Of a stretch of DNA of 64,000 bases, positions 50,381 through 59,506 are shown in pieces. The notes beneath the pieces are model-generated. The model had not been told where the DNA came from and ran no database searches. It was given only the letters and a program-made list of their open reading frames with translations. This DNA comes from Alkaliphilus flagellatus (GTDB taxonomy: Bacteria; Bacillota; Clostridia; Peptostreptococcales; Natronincolaceae). The stretch covers positions 62,001 through 126,000 of the forward strand of contig NZ_JAHLQK010000004.1 in assembly GCF_018919215.1 (NCBI RefSeq), given 5' to 3'. Numbering within the stretch: the stretch's first letter is position 1; every line of letters begins with the position of its first letter. The position numbers were made by a program, and so were the translations under genes.

Positions 50381-51274
50381 CTAGGCCTGTAATTTATCCA
50401 TGGATTGAATGACTATATATATTGATATTATAATATCCAATGCAAAGACTATTTGTCCCCAAACGGGCTCTAATATTGAATATCTATAACTAGAGTTAAT
50501 TAGAAAATATATTACTGTGAAGTTTAGAATAATCAGGAAATATAATCCCATATTTAAAATAGAGTCTTCTGTGCTTTCTTCATCTTCATCATCATTTTGC
50601 TCTGATATTTCTTCTATAAAAGCATCTATTAACCCTATAATATTTCCTCCATGAATATAACATATTTTAAGATTTTCAATAAAAAGCTTAAGCTCAGATA
50701 TTTCTATCTTATCTTTTAAATTTTCTAAGCATTGAACAGGATTTATCTTATATTTATGTTCATGTATCATTATGTCTATGTAGCTCTTAAGTGGCTCTGA
50801 TACATATTCCGAAGCTTTATTGAAACATTCAAATATATCCTTATTTTTATTTGCTATAAAAAAATTCTTTAATATTATAAGAAAATCTACAGAGCTTCTT
50901 TTAATCTTATAGGCAAAAACATCAGCTATAATTCTCAGTATTAAAAAAGGCATGGTACTTAAACCAAAGCCAAATATAAGAGCTACTATAATGTTTATAT
51001 ATTGATACATATATGTTGTTCCTAGAAAAAATAGCATAGAGCATATAAATAGATGGGACCATATAGAATAAGGTATATAGATTCTTATATTAGATTTTTG
51101 TATAAGCTTTTCAATATAATCTAACTTATCATCTAAATAACTATTTTTAATCTTTACTATATTTCTCTTAGTCCTCTTCCTAGCTTTTATATTTAAAACT
51201 CTTTTTATATCTATATTATTAATTATTAAAAGCAGCCCCATAAAGACTAGTAATATTATCAATATTATAAGCAT
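50381..51274 (-). CDS. TadB-like inner-membrane pilus protein
   Basis: 297 aa, ATG 51274 after AAGGAAGGTGATTTAG. Helices LIILIILLVFMGLLLII, IWSHLFICSMLFFLGTTYMY and MGLYFLIILNFTVIYFLINS; T2SSF-like cytoplasmic part (FFIANKNKDIFECFNKASEY, IHGGNIIGLIDAFIEEI). Overlaps the CpaF gene by 56 nt, so coupled. Confidence 0.75.
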   Translation of the reverse strand: MLIILIILLVFMGLLLIINNIDIKRVLNIKARKRTKRNIVKIKNSYLDDKLDYIEKLIQKSNIRIYIPYSIWSHLFICSMLFFLGTTYMYQYINIIVALIFGFGLSTMPFLILRIIADVFAYKIKRSSVDFLIILKNFFIANKNKDIFECFNKASEYVSEPLKSYIDIMIHEHKYKINPVQCLENLKDKIEISELKLFIENLKICYIHGGNIIGLIDAFIEEISEQNDDEDEESTEDSILNMGLYFLIILNFTVIYFLINSSYRYSILEPVWGQIVFALDIIISIYIVIQSMDKLQA

Positions 51275-52565
51275 CTAAATCACCTTCCTTTAAAAGGTTG
51301 CTTTGCATTAATTTAATAATTAAATCTTCCGATTCTACAAAGCCTGTTTTTATATGTTCACCTTGTATAAAAGTAGCCTCTCGATGTTTAATATTAAATT
51401 TCCATAAGTAATTATATTTATCTTTGCCTTCTGAGTTAATTTCGGCCATTTCAGCAACAGTAAAACTATCTAAATATACAATAATATTTACACTTTCATA
51501 TAGTATATCCAGTAGCACTTCATCAGAAAGATTAGTTCCTGACATTTTCATGTTTATCATCATCTTTCTTAGAGCCTTTTTTGCCGAGCCAGCATGTGCT
51601 GTATTAAAGGTTTGATTTCCTGCAAAGGCTCCATTGAAGAATGTCATAGCCTCTCCTTCTCTGATTTCTCCATATACGTAAGCGTCTATACTCATTAAGA
51701 GCCCCATGTCTGAAATTTCTCTTATACCATATATCTGTCCATGTTCATTTCTCTTTACTAGAGTGTGTATAGCATTAGGATGCTTTAAGAAAAGTTCGGG
51801 ATGCTCTTCCATGACGAGTATTCTAGTTTCTTTATTTAACTCTTCAAGTACTGCTCTCATTAATGTAGTTTTTCCTGCCCCTCCCTTACCTACAAACATA
51901 ATATTGGCTCCTGCTTGAGCATATCTAACTAAATCTTCTGCTTGTTCTTCTGTAAGCATCCCTATATCTACTAACTCCTTAAGTGAATATGCATCATCTC
52001 TATGCTTTCTAAATACTATAGTTGGACTTAATGTAGTTACAGGAGATATACCACAGATGATCCTTAGCTTATTCTCTTTATCCTCAAACTTAACTAGTGC
52101 CTTATTCTCATTAATTTCACCTTTTAAATTTGCCTGTATGGTAGTTTGTATATATGAAAGTAGGTTTTCATTACTTCCAAAGCTAACATCTACTCTTTCC
52201 ATCTTATTTCCACATTTGACCCAAACATTATCAGGACCATTTATATAAGCATTATTAAAATCTGGTAAATCAATATATTTTTGTATAATACCATAGCCTA
52301 GGATATGATCTATGACTTCCTTTACTAAATCTGGCCTATTTACCTCAGCTACCTTGTAATTTCTGTTAGCAATAATCTTTAGAACAAGCTTTTCAAGTAC
52401 TGACTTAGGCGACTTTGAAAGTGTAATATCTGCAATGATATCTTTATGGTTTTTAACAACTTCATCAGCTATCCTAGAAATTACATCATATATAGATATA
52501 AAAACTTGTTCATTATTTTTATTTTGTTTCTGAACAGAGCGTTCTTCTATTCTATTTACAATCAT
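51219..52565 (-). CDS. cpaF: CpaF/TadA-type secretion ATPase
   Basis: 448 aa, RBS TGGAGGAAAATTA. Walker A FVGKGGAGKTTLMRAVLEEL, Walker B region ILVMEEHPEL, and AGNQTFNTAHAGSAKKALRK as the arginine/His box of VirB11/CpaF ATPases. Motor for the Tad-like pilus. The only secretion ATPase besides VirD4 in the window: no VirB4 is present. Confidence 0.9.
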   Translation of the reverse strand: MIVNRIEERSVQKQNKNNEQVFISIYDVISRIADEVVKNHKDIIADITLSKSPKSVLEKLVLKIIANRNYKVAEVNRPDLVKEVIDHILGYGIIQKYIDLPDFNNAYINGPDNVWVKCGNKMERVDVSFGSNENLLSYIQTTIQANLKGEINENKALVKFEDKENKLRIICGISPVTTLSPTIVFRKHRDDAYSLKELVDIGMLTEEQAEDLVRYAQAGANIMFVGKGGAGKTTLMRAVLEELNKETRILVMEEHPELFLKHPNAIHTLVKRNEHGQIYGIREISDMGLLMSIDAYVYGEIREGEAMTFFNGAFAGNQTFNTAHAGSAKKALRKMMINMKMSGTNLSDEVLLDILYESVNIIVYLDSFTVAEMAEINSEGKDKYNYLWKFNIKHREATFIQGEHIKTGFVESEDLIIKLMQSNLLKEGDLDAYNIDNITSLYGAAFNN

Positions 52566-53830
52566 TAATTTTCCTCCATTATCTCTAATCTTTTTCTCCT
52601 ATTCCTATTAAAAAGTATATCTTTAAAGGATGACTCCTTTTCTGCATTTAAACCAATAGATTTTAGTATAGGTATATACTCATTCATTATTTTTTTATTA
52701 CTAAAAGCATTTCCTGTTTTATAGACCTTGTATTCAGATACATATCCTATAACCGGGCCTTTTAAATTAGCTTCTATTTCTATAAATGTTAGATCCTCAC
52801 CAGAATATCTATTAACTACAAATAAAAACTTTCTTATATCAAAATCATTGTATTTTTCAAAGAAAGCAATATATCTATTAGCTTCTTCAATGTCGAATAT
52901 ATTGCCTAAAATAGGTACTATTACCTTATCTGCTTTAATAAGAGCTTCATTTGTTGTATATATGTCATACCAGGAGTGAGTATCAATAATTACATAATCA
53001 TATAAAAATTTAAGTTTTTCTATTACCTGATTAATATATACAGGAAATGCATTATCATTAGCTAAAGTATAGTATTCATTTATGTCATAAAATCCAGCTA
53101 ATATATCTAAATTTTTCTGTTCCTTACTTGTTGTTAAAAAACCCTCTAGCTTTTCATTAGTCAGCGTATCTCTTTCTAAAGAGTTAAAAACATTTACTAA
53201 TGTGTTATCAAAGCTTCTATTAAATATCTTCTTAAAGCTTGGTTTAAGTGGATTAAAATCTACTAAACAAACTCTACAGTTTTGTGTTTTAGCAATAGAC
53301 ATAGCTAAATGAGAAGCTATTACAGAAGATCCTTGACTAAGTGGTGAATATACAGCTATTACCTCTTTAAACATGCTCTTTACTACTTGAACCTGTCTAT
53401 ACTCTATCCTTGATTTTGAAAATACTTTAAAGTCAAATTCTGAAGGATATTTCTTAACATTTTTCTCAATCTTCTTTTTAGTAACTTCGCTAAATCTTAT
53501 AAAACTAAATACATTTTCATTTATAAGTCTTGTAATAAGTTTTCTTTCCTTTGAACTTTCCATCTCTTCTAAAATGATTATAATTTTAATTCCCTTTTCT
53601 TTAGCTTTAGATGCTATCCTAACTAGGATATTCCCACTATCATCATCTAATAGCCTATTAAGTATTAATAAATCTGTACCTACAATATCCAAAACATCAT
53701 AAATAATATTAATATTGTCCTCATAATCAATTATATTTATATTGGCTGAGTTAATAGCAGCTTCAACTTTAGTATCAATCTTTCCTATACTTAAAAGGAC
53801 CTTGTATTTATCTTTATTTTTGCTTTTCAA
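52565..53830 (-). CDS. CpaE-like protein (degenerate MinD/ParA fold)
   Basis: 421 aa, TTG start within the end of the PrgI-like gene (17-nt overlap). N-terminal receiver-like domain about 1-130, then a MinD/ParA fold with a degenerate P-loop (VIAVYSPLSQGSSVIASHLA; no GKT), VCLVDFNPLKPSF and YDYVIIDTHSWYD. CpaE homologues place Tad machinery in the cell. Confidence 0.78.
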   Translation of the reverse strand: MKSKNKDKYKVLLSIGKIDTKVEAAINSANINIIDYEDNINIIYDVLDIVGTDLLILNRLLDDDSGNILVRIASKAKEKGIKIIIILEEMESSKERKLITRLINENVFSFIRFSEVTKKKIEKNVKKYPSEFDFKVFSKSRIEYRQVQVVKSMFKEVIAVYSPLSQGSSVIASHLAMSIAKTQNCRVCLVDFNPLKPSFKKIFNRSFDNTLVNVFNSLERDTLTNEKLEGFLTTSKEQKNLDILAGFYDINEYYTLANDNAFPVYINQVIEKLKFLYDYVIIDTHSWYDIYTTNEALIKADKVIVPILGNIFDIEEANRYIAFFEKYNDFDIRKFLFVVNRYSGEDLTFIEIEANLKGPVIGYVSEYKVYKTGNAFSNKKIMNEYIPILKSIGLNAEKESSFKDILFNRNRRKRLEIMEEN

Positions 53831-54152
53831 TCTCTTCCCCCCATTCAGGTAAATATTTATATGGATAGTACTTTTGATTCTTTGAAAATCTAATCATAAA
53901 CTTAATCTGATCAAAAATAGATATGTTAGATTTGTCCTTTTGAGTTGCCATTACACTTGCTGTAACTGATGAAAGCATTATTACAACAAATATTAAAGTA
54001 TTTTTAGTTATTAAAAATATAAAAGCATTAATTATCATTGCTATTAAGCATATAATTAACGCTCTAATCATTTCCTTCTTACCAAAGCCTGTGAAAATTT
54101 CATTTTCAACTTTAAGCCCCTGGGGTATATATAAACTTTTTTCTTCGCCCAT
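53814..54152 (-). CDS. PrgI/VirB3-like membrane protein
   Basis: 112 aa from ATG 54152 after GGAGGCTGATATAA. YIPQGLKVENEIFTGFGKKE and two helices (ALIICLIAMIINAFIFLIT, LIFVVIMLSSVTASVMAT) match PrgI-type proteins of Gram-positive type IV secretion. In most systems PrgI is followed by VirB4; here CpaE/CpaF follow. Confidence 0.7.
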   Translation of the reverse strand: MGEEKSLYIPQGLKVENEIFTGFGKKEMIRALIICLIAMIINAFIFLITKNTLIFVVIMLSSVTASVMATQKDKSNISIFDQIKFMIRFSKNQKYYPYKYLPEWGEEIEKQK

Positions 54153-54159
54153 ATTTATA

Positions 54160-54372
54160 TCAGCCTCCAAAATAATACATTGCAATATCTTTTATTTGAA
54201 AAATACTTTCTGCTAGAATGTAAAAGGTTATTGCATTTTTCATTCTTTTATTATAAACAGCAGCTTCTTCATCGTTTCCTATTTTTTTGAAGAAGCAAAA
54301 CGCTACTCTAAAAATTACTCCCACTCTAGTAAGCCATATGAACAGCTGAGAAATCTCATCTAAAATATCCAT
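54160..54372 (-). CDS. Small membrane protein of transfer operon
   Basis: 70 aa, RBS AGGAGGTAGAA. Amphipathic/hydrophobic (FIWLTRVGVIFRVAFCFFKK, AITFYILAESIFQIKDIAMY). Sits between the TrbL-like and PrgI-like genes, a place that small mating-channel proteins often occupy. No family recognised. Confidence 0.6.
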   Translation of the reverse strand: MDILDEISQLFIWLTRVGVIFRVAFCFFKKIGNDEEAAVYNKRMKNAITFYILAESIFQIKDIAMYYFGG

Positions 54373-54381
54373 TTCTACCTC

Positions 54382-55221
54382 CTATCGTTTAAATGCTATT
54401 TTTGTCATCTGCACCATTCTTGCGGCAGAATATACTCCATTCATACCTCCACCGCTACTAGAAGGTATTAAAAATTCTTGTAAGAACCTTGGTGTTTTAG
54501 CTGCTAAAAGTAAAGCTGCTATTCCAAAGTAGATATTATAATCTTGTATATGCCCGTTACGCATTAGTGCTAGACCTAGTTTGGCTAAGACTACTTGAAT
54601 TAGTACAGTAAAAAACTCCTGAACGAGTTTTTGAATATATGTTTTAAAAGCACCTTTATCTGCATCCATAAGTCCTGTACATGCTAAAGGAATTCCAACT
54701 CTAAGCACAAATATTTCTAAACCTCTAACAATAAATTGAATATTTAGATACACAAATATAACCGTGAAAACTAAATATAGTATTGCTGGAAATATTCCTA
54801 AAGATGCTAAGTCATTTACTAGACTTAGCTGACTATTATCTATGTTTAGACCTATTGCCGTAATAACTTCCGTTGATAAATTCTCTATTATTTTCGCTAC
54901 TGCTTCATAAATAACAGGAAATCCTATAGCGATGGTCATAGCTCTGAAGAAATTTGTAAGGAGTATTATAGGGTCTGCATCAGCATCTCCATCTACCCAG
55001 AGAATATATATATCAAATCCTTTCTTTAAAAATTTCAATACTATAAGAGATATTCCATAGCCAAAGAATATATCAAATAGAAAATTAAAGCTTTCAAATC
55101 CAATTCCAGCCATATGCTTTTCTGCATATAAAGCTAAGAAAACCATATTATCCAACCAAAAATTATACGCGAAAAATCCTGTAATAAAAGAAACTATCAG
55201 CCCTACAAATAGCACTGTCAT
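54382..55221 (-). CDS. TrbL/VirB6-like mating channel protein
   Basis: 279 aa. About six membrane helices; IFVLRVGIPLACTGLMDADK and FFTVLIQVVLAKLGLALMRN fit the TrbL/VirB6 family of Gram-positive conjugation systems, as does a Gly/Ser-rich tail (PSSSGGGMNGVYSAARM). Forms the inner-membrane channel. Confidence 0.75.
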   Translation of the reverse strand: MTVLFVGLIVSFITGFFAYNFWLDNMVFLALYAEKHMAGIGFESFNFLFDIFFGYGISLIVLKFLKKGFDIYILWVDGDADADPIILLTNFFRAMTIAIGFPVIYEAVAKIIENLSTEVITAIGLNIDNSQLSLVNDLASLGIFPAILYLVFTVIFVYLNIQFIVRGLEIFVLRVGIPLACTGLMDADKGAFKTYIQKLVQEFFTVLIQVVLAKLGLALMRNGHIQDYNIYFGIAALLLAAKTPRFLQEFLIPSSSGGGMNGVYSAARMVQMTKIAFKR

Positions 55222-55244
55222 ATTATCACTTCCTTTTTTAAAAA

Positions 55245-55290
55245 GACAAAAGAAATTCAGATTTACAACTAAATTCTCATTTCTTTTGTC
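55245..55290 (-). terminator. Internal terminator after the VirB2-like gene
   Basis: Minus-strand stem GACAAAAGAAAT/ATTTCTTTTGTC followed by TTTTTAAAAAA. It lies within the operon, so it probably lets more pilin mRNA than channel mRNA be made. Confidence 0.7.
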
Positions 55291-55298
55291 TATATGTT

Positions 55299-55628
55299 TT
55301 AAGCAAAGTATCCAATAATTAGATTAATCAAGGCAGAAGATACTACAACTCCTACAACAGAATATATGGCAGTATTGATTCTTTTCTGCCATGTTTTCTG
55401 ATCCATTTCGTCTGCTCCACTTTTTCTAAGAAAGAAATACCCTATAAGTAATCCACCTACTATAGGTGCTAATAACATTAACAAAGAAGTAGCATCTTTA
55501 ACTAGATTTTCAAATCCTTTAGCTATTTTACTGTTTTGTAGATTAATTGCAAATACAAAAGTATTTTGAAGTAAAATATAAAATATTATTGTAAGAATTG
55601 ATATTGTTTTTTTATAAAATCTTTTCAT
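55299..55628 (-). CDS. VirB2/TrbC-like pilin
   Basis: 109 aa, RBS GGAGGAATTTAATCT. Signal peptide (TISILTIIFYILLQNTFVFA), then two helices (LVKDATSLLMLLAPIVGGLL and TAIYSVVGVVVSSALINLII) around a KSGADEMDQKTW loop: the usual topology of Gram-positive conjugation pilins. Confidence 0.75.
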   Translation of the reverse strand: MKRFYKKTISILTIIFYILLQNTFVFAINLQNSKIAKGFENLVKDATSLLMLLAPIVGGLLIGYFFLRKSGADEMDQKTWQKRINTAIYSVVGVVVSSALINLIIGYFA

Positions 55629-55645
55629 AGATTAAATTCCTCCCT

Positions 55646-57118
55646 TTAATATTCGCCATATATGTGCCAAATGCCCCAAAGATCAATATCATTATCTATT
55701 GATTTAGCCTTTCTTGCCCTTTCTCTTCTTTCTCTCAATAACCTATTGTGCTCTTCATCTCCTAGACCTAACATTTTATTAAAATACCATTTACTTAGAT
55801 CTGGAGCATGCATCATTGCTGGACGATTTCTTGACATTATTAATGAATATGGCCTAGAAATAAGCTTTACTTCATCATAAGTAAGTAAAGGTCTTGCAGT
55901 AAGATTTATACTATGTGAGCTGCTAGGTGTTGTATATTTTTGATGTGAAGCACTTTGAGAATAACTGCTTGTAGTATAGTTACCTAGCCTTTTAGATATT
56001 TCTTGTAATGTTTCATCATCATCAGTCTGTAGATATATCCAGTTCTCACAATTTCCTTTTATTGTTCTAGCTACTTCCTTTCCATACTTTTCTTCAAGCT
56101 GTGAAAAACCTTGTAAGAATAGATTAAAACGTATTCCTCTACCACCTCCAACAGTGAGTTTGCTTGAAAAGTCTGGTATCAAAGTAAAATTCCCGAATTC
56201 GTCTAATATAAAATTAATCCTATTTTCTAATCTTCCTCCTCTTGAATCTGCTGACTGTACAAGCTGCTCGTAATGCTGAGAAACTAATAAACTTGCTAAG
56301 CTGTAATATGTGGTCTTTTCATCAGGTAAAATTATAAATATAGCCATCTTCTTATTCCCTAAATCCTTTGGATTGTAAGTGCTTTTAGATGTCATAGTAT
56401 TTATTAGTGGGTTTGTAAACAGCCTTAAGGTAGTTAATGCTGCTGTAAAGAAGCTACCTTTAGTTTTACTTGGTGCTACTTCTGATATAGCTAAAAGTCC
56501 TTTAGCAGGATGACTATCTTCTAATCCCTTTACATACTCTACTATAGGCATTGTTTTACCTACAGGCTTACACATTTCAGCTATAAAAAAATAAACGTTT
56601 GTCATATTCTGAAAACGTTTATTTTCCTTATCTTTATTATCATAAACTACACTCATAATGCTACTAGCTATAATAGAGGCTTCCCCATCACGCCATATTC
56701 TCTCACCTTTTGCCTCTCCTACTAAGGCAGCTGTAATATCCCAAGTAGCATCTATAGCACCAGCTATATCATTTTTATCTACCGAATCTATTACAGGCTG
56801 AAGGAAATTATATTCGTTACTTTTTAAAGGATTTTTAAAATCTATAGCAAAAACATCATATCCTAGTTTTCTTAAAAATGGCTCTGTGTAATTATATAAT
56901 TCTCCCTTAGGATCACTTAGTATCATACTTTCTCCAGCAAGCCCTAAAGTACATATAGTAGGAATTACTATAGTTCTCGTTTTTCCACAACGGGTAGATC
57001 CTATAGTAATACTGTGAACATCATCTTCTATAGTATATATTTTTTCTTTTTTACCTAAATCTGTTTTTCCAATTACAATTCCTCCCTTTTGTAAAAAGCA
57101 GTTACCATCATTAATCAC
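55646..57118 (-). CDS. virD4: VirD4-type coupling ATPase (soluble part)
   Basis: 490 aa from GTG 57118, which follows AGAAGGAGGTAAGAAGACAA; the ATG frame from 57193 would begin inside the upstream gene. Walker A ITIGSTRCGKTRTIVIPTIC, LILSDPKGELYNYTEPFL, INFILDEFGNFTLIPDFSSK (Walker B) and FNLFLQGFSQLEEKYGKEVA are textbook TraG/VirD4. It lacks membrane helices; these are encoded by the preceding gene. Brings the relaxase-DNA complex to the channel. Confidence 0.9.
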   Translation of the reverse strand: MINDGNCFLQKGGIVIGKTDLGKKEKIYTIEDDVHSITIGSTRCGKTRTIVIPTICTLGLAGESMILSDPKGELYNYTEPFLRKLGYDVFAIDFKNPLKSNEYNFLQPVIDSVDKNDIAGAIDATWDITAALVGEAKGERIWRDGEASIIASSIMSVVYDNKDKENKRFQNMTNVYFFIAEMCKPVGKTMPIVEYVKGLEDSHPAKGLLAISEVAPSKTKGSFFTAALTTLRLFTNPLINTMTSKSTYNPKDLGNKKMAIFIILPDEKTTYYSLASLLVSQHYEQLVQSADSRGGRLENRINFILDEFGNFTLIPDFSSKLTVGGGRGIRFNLFLQGFSQLEEKYGKEVARTIKGNCENWIYLQTDDDETLQEISKRLGNYTTSSYSQSASHQKYTTPSSSHSINLTARPLLTYDEVKLISRPYSLIMSRNRPAMMHAPDLSKWYFNKMLGLGDEEHNRLLRERRERARKAKSIDNDIDLWGIWHIYGEY

Positions 57119-57581
57119 TTGTCTTCTTACCTCCTTCTGATGTATTAATGTACTTCTTATTTTCTTCCATAAGTGATTGAATAAATTTATCATTTTTAAT
57201 TAATACATAGCTTTTAAATACCTGGTCCTTTTCTTTTTCTGTTAACCATCTAGCTGAACCATGCTGATTTTGTCCTGCTACTGCCGGTGTATATATCATA
57301 GGAGTTACTTTAATAAGTTTACTTTGATATGCTTTATCATTAGAAAAATAAAAGCCTATGCTAGCTAAAAAGCTAAGTGCTATAAAATATAAAAAGAGCT
57401 TTAAATGCTGCCTACTAGACATAAAGCTCTCTACACAATCTTTTAGTTTTGGAATACTTAAATTAGTAGTTTCTCCTGATAGCAACTTATGAAGTAATGT
57501 CGAGAAAAATATGCTAGAAACAATTCCAATTATAAGTATTAATATGGACATTATGAGTCTGGTTCTTTTTTGTTTATTCAT
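57111..57581 (-). CDS. VirD4 membrane-anchor part as a separate gene
   Basis: 156 aa, RBS AAAGGAGAAGC. Two helices (LIMSILILIIGIVSSIFFS, LKLFLYFIALSFLASIGFYF) and QNQHGSARWLTEKEKDQVF, the GSARWA-type motif that normally sits inside VirD4 just before its ATPase. Its stop overlaps the start of the ATPase gene by 8 nt (GTGATTAA), so VirD4 is made as two translationally coupled subunits. Confidence 0.75.
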   Translation of the reverse strand: MNKQKRTRLIMSILILIIGIVSSIFFSTLLHKLLSGETTNLSIPKLKDCVESFMSSRQHLKLFLYFIALSFLASIGFYFSNDKAYQSKLIKVTPMIYTPAVAGQNQHGSARWLTEKEKDQVFKSYVLIKNDKFIQSLMEENKKYINTSEGGKKTSD

Positions 57582-57599
57582 ATAAAAAGCTTCTCCTTT

Positions 57600-57800
57600 C
57601 TACGCTTTTCTTACTTCATAATAATTAGTTTCTATATCTACTTTTAAAAAACATTCCCTAAATCCATTTTCATTTTCAAATACGTAAAAACGTTCATAAG
57701 TTTCAATAAGTATGCCACAGAATTTTATATCATTACTTCTAGATTCTTTTCTTCTTACTACATATCTTTTACCTTTTGTTAATCTATTGGTCTTCACCAA
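57600..57800 (-). CDS. Small basic hypothetical protein
   Basis: 66 aa (LTKGKRYVVRRKESRSNDIK, GILIETYERFYVFENENGF). SH3-like beta pattern typical of small plasmid proteins. Start uncertain (TTG/GTG at 57800-57795, no good ribosome site). Role unknown. Confidence 0.5.
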   Translation of the reverse strand: MVKTNRLTKGKRYVVRRKESRSNDIKFCGILIETYERFYVFENENGFRECFLKVDIETNYYEVRKA

Positions 57801-57838
57801 TTTATCAATATAAAAACAATTTATATCATCACCTTCTT

Positions 57839-58024
57839 TTACGATTTTTCTTTTGATGATTTGTACTTTTCTAGCCTTCTTCTACTTTCTAAAGCTATTA
57901 AACCATCTAGCTCCTGACTTAATGCTACTACCTCATTACTAGTAAGGCTTTCGGAATTTGAAATCGCTGAATTCAGCTTCTCTTTTAAATCCTGTATTTT
58001 TTCATGGATCTCTATATTAATCAC
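57839..58024 (-). CDS. Spo0E-like aspartyl-phosphate phosphatase
   Basis: 61 aa. Two helices with VVALSQELDGLIALESR, the SQELDxLI signature of Spo0E proteins, which dephosphorylate Spo0A~P and block sporulation. A perfect AGGAGGTGAT lies at the GTG given as start, so translation may really begin a few codons later at a non-ATG codon. Placed in the mobilisation region. Confidence 0.75.
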   Translation of the reverse strand: MINIEIHEKIQDLKEKLNSAISNSESLTSNEVVALSQELDGLIALESRRRLEKYKSSKEKS

Positions 58025-58081
58025 CTCCTACAAAAAAAACAAAAAGACCTAAATAATTTAGCTCTTTAAATTAATTGATAT

Positions 58082-59506
58082 TTATCTTTCCCAATCCAAG
58101 CCTTCGCCTTTTTCTTTCTCTTTAATTTTCTCCTTAAGTGCTTGGCCTTCTAAATAAGACCTCGGATAATCTTTATGTCCTTCACTAGGGTTGCTTTCAA
58201 GCATCTTTACAGTCTGTAATACTATTTCTTCTCTTTCGTCAAATTGTTTTTGTAAAGTAGAGTTATTAGTTATTTTTTCATACTGCTTATTAAGAGCAAA
58301 TCTTTTTTCCATTGCCTCTTTGGTAAAGTTTTCAGGTGGATATAAACTGAGATTACTACATGGTCTTCCATTTGAAGTAGTAAATGTAATATTATTATCA
58401 TCATTATCCCACTTAACCTGATATCCTAACTCACTCATGTTTTTAATAAATTCTTCTTTGCTTCTTGAATACTTAAGTACATTTCTAGCTGCAAGTTGAA
58501 GTTCGTGCTTCCAGCTCCTACCCTCTTCCCTTGCTTTGCGTTCTCCAATAGTTTCTGATTTAGTGTTAGCTCTTCGTTTTTTATTAGAAACACTATACTT
58601 AAGTCCATATTCTTCACAAAGTTTATCTGAATATGATATTAGCTCTTTCGCTTCTTTTATGCTCTGTTGCCACTTCACCCCAGTTTCATAATTAACAGTA
58701 TTCAATATAAAATGAGTATGAAGATGATCCTTGTCTGTATGAGTCGCGACTAATATTTCAAACTCTTTAAATCTTTCTTGCTCTATAAGCTTAAGAGATA
58801 TTTCATGAGCTAATTCTGGACTTATATCTTCATAAGGATGAAATGAGTGTATAAAATGTATAAATTGTCTTCCTTTCTCCTTATTGAACATCTTTTTAGT
58901 AACCATCATTTCATCAAAGGCAGATTCTGGACTACAGTTTATACCCGTTATTAATTTTGCTGATGTTTTACCATCTTTAGTAATATAATTTATTGCTCTA
59001 TTTCCTTTATCTTCAGATATCAATTTTTCTACAAATGTCATTTCCTTGTCTAATTCACTCATATGTTCTTTTTTAATCCTGGCTGTGTTTATTTTTATTC
59101 CTTTTTCAAAGTTAGATTTATTAAGACTAAATATATTCTCTAATGCCTCTTTAGTGAAATTTTGGGCAGGATATAGCTTATTGTTTCTACGTACATGCCC
59201 ATCAGGGGTAGTAAATGTTATATACTTACGATTATCCTCCCATTTAACCTGATACCCTAAATCGCTCATATTTTTAATAAACTCTTCTTTGCTTTTAGAT
59301 ATATCCTTATTTTTTTTAACTGCAGCAAATAGATTATATTGCCAATTTCTATCTTTATTATTTTGATTCATATTATCTTCATCTTTTACATTTAAATTTT
59401 CAAATGTAAATACTTCTGTTTTATTTTCATCAACAATATAATCTATTGCTCTTACTAGCCCCTGGACTTTTTTATTTGATCCGTTAATAAATTTAACAAT
59501 TCCCAT
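58082..59506 (-). CDS. Relaxase with duplicated accessory domain
   Basis: 474 aa from ATG 59506 (AAAGGTGGAAGAAAT). MGIVKFINGSNKKVQGLVRA starts the relaxase; LITGINCSPESAFDEMMVTK and the metal motif ATHTDKDHLHTHFILNTVNY are of the MOBP/MobA-like type. A unit of about 60 aa (KEEFIKNMSDLGYQVKWEDN ... LYPAQNFTKEALE) is inserted before the nuclease core, and a second copy (KEEFIKNMSELGYQVKWDND ... LYPPENFTKEAME) follows it. Nicks oriT and pilots the strand. Confidence 0.87.
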   Translation of the reverse strand: MGIVKFINGSNKKVQGLVRAIDYIVDENKTEVFTFENLNVKDEDNMNQNNKDRNWQYNLFAAVKKNKDISKSKEEFIKNMSDLGYQVKWEDNRKYITFTTPDGHVRRNNKLYPAQNFTKEALENIFSLNKSNFEKGIKINTARIKKEHMSELDKEMTFVEKLISEDKGNRAINYITKDGKTSAKLITGINCSPESAFDEMMVTKKMFNKEKGRQFIHFIHSFHPYEDISPELAHEISLKLIEQERFKEFEILVATHTDKDHLHTHFILNTVNYETGVKWQQSIKEAKELISYSDKLCEEYGLKYSVSNKKRRANTKSETIGERKAREEGRSWKHELQLAARNVLKYSRSKEEFIKNMSELGYQVKWDNDDNNITFTTSNGRPCSNLSLYPPENFTKEAMEKRFALNKQYEKITNNSTLQKQFDEREEIVLQTVKMLESNPSEGHKDYPRSYLEGQALKEKIKEKEKGEGLDWER

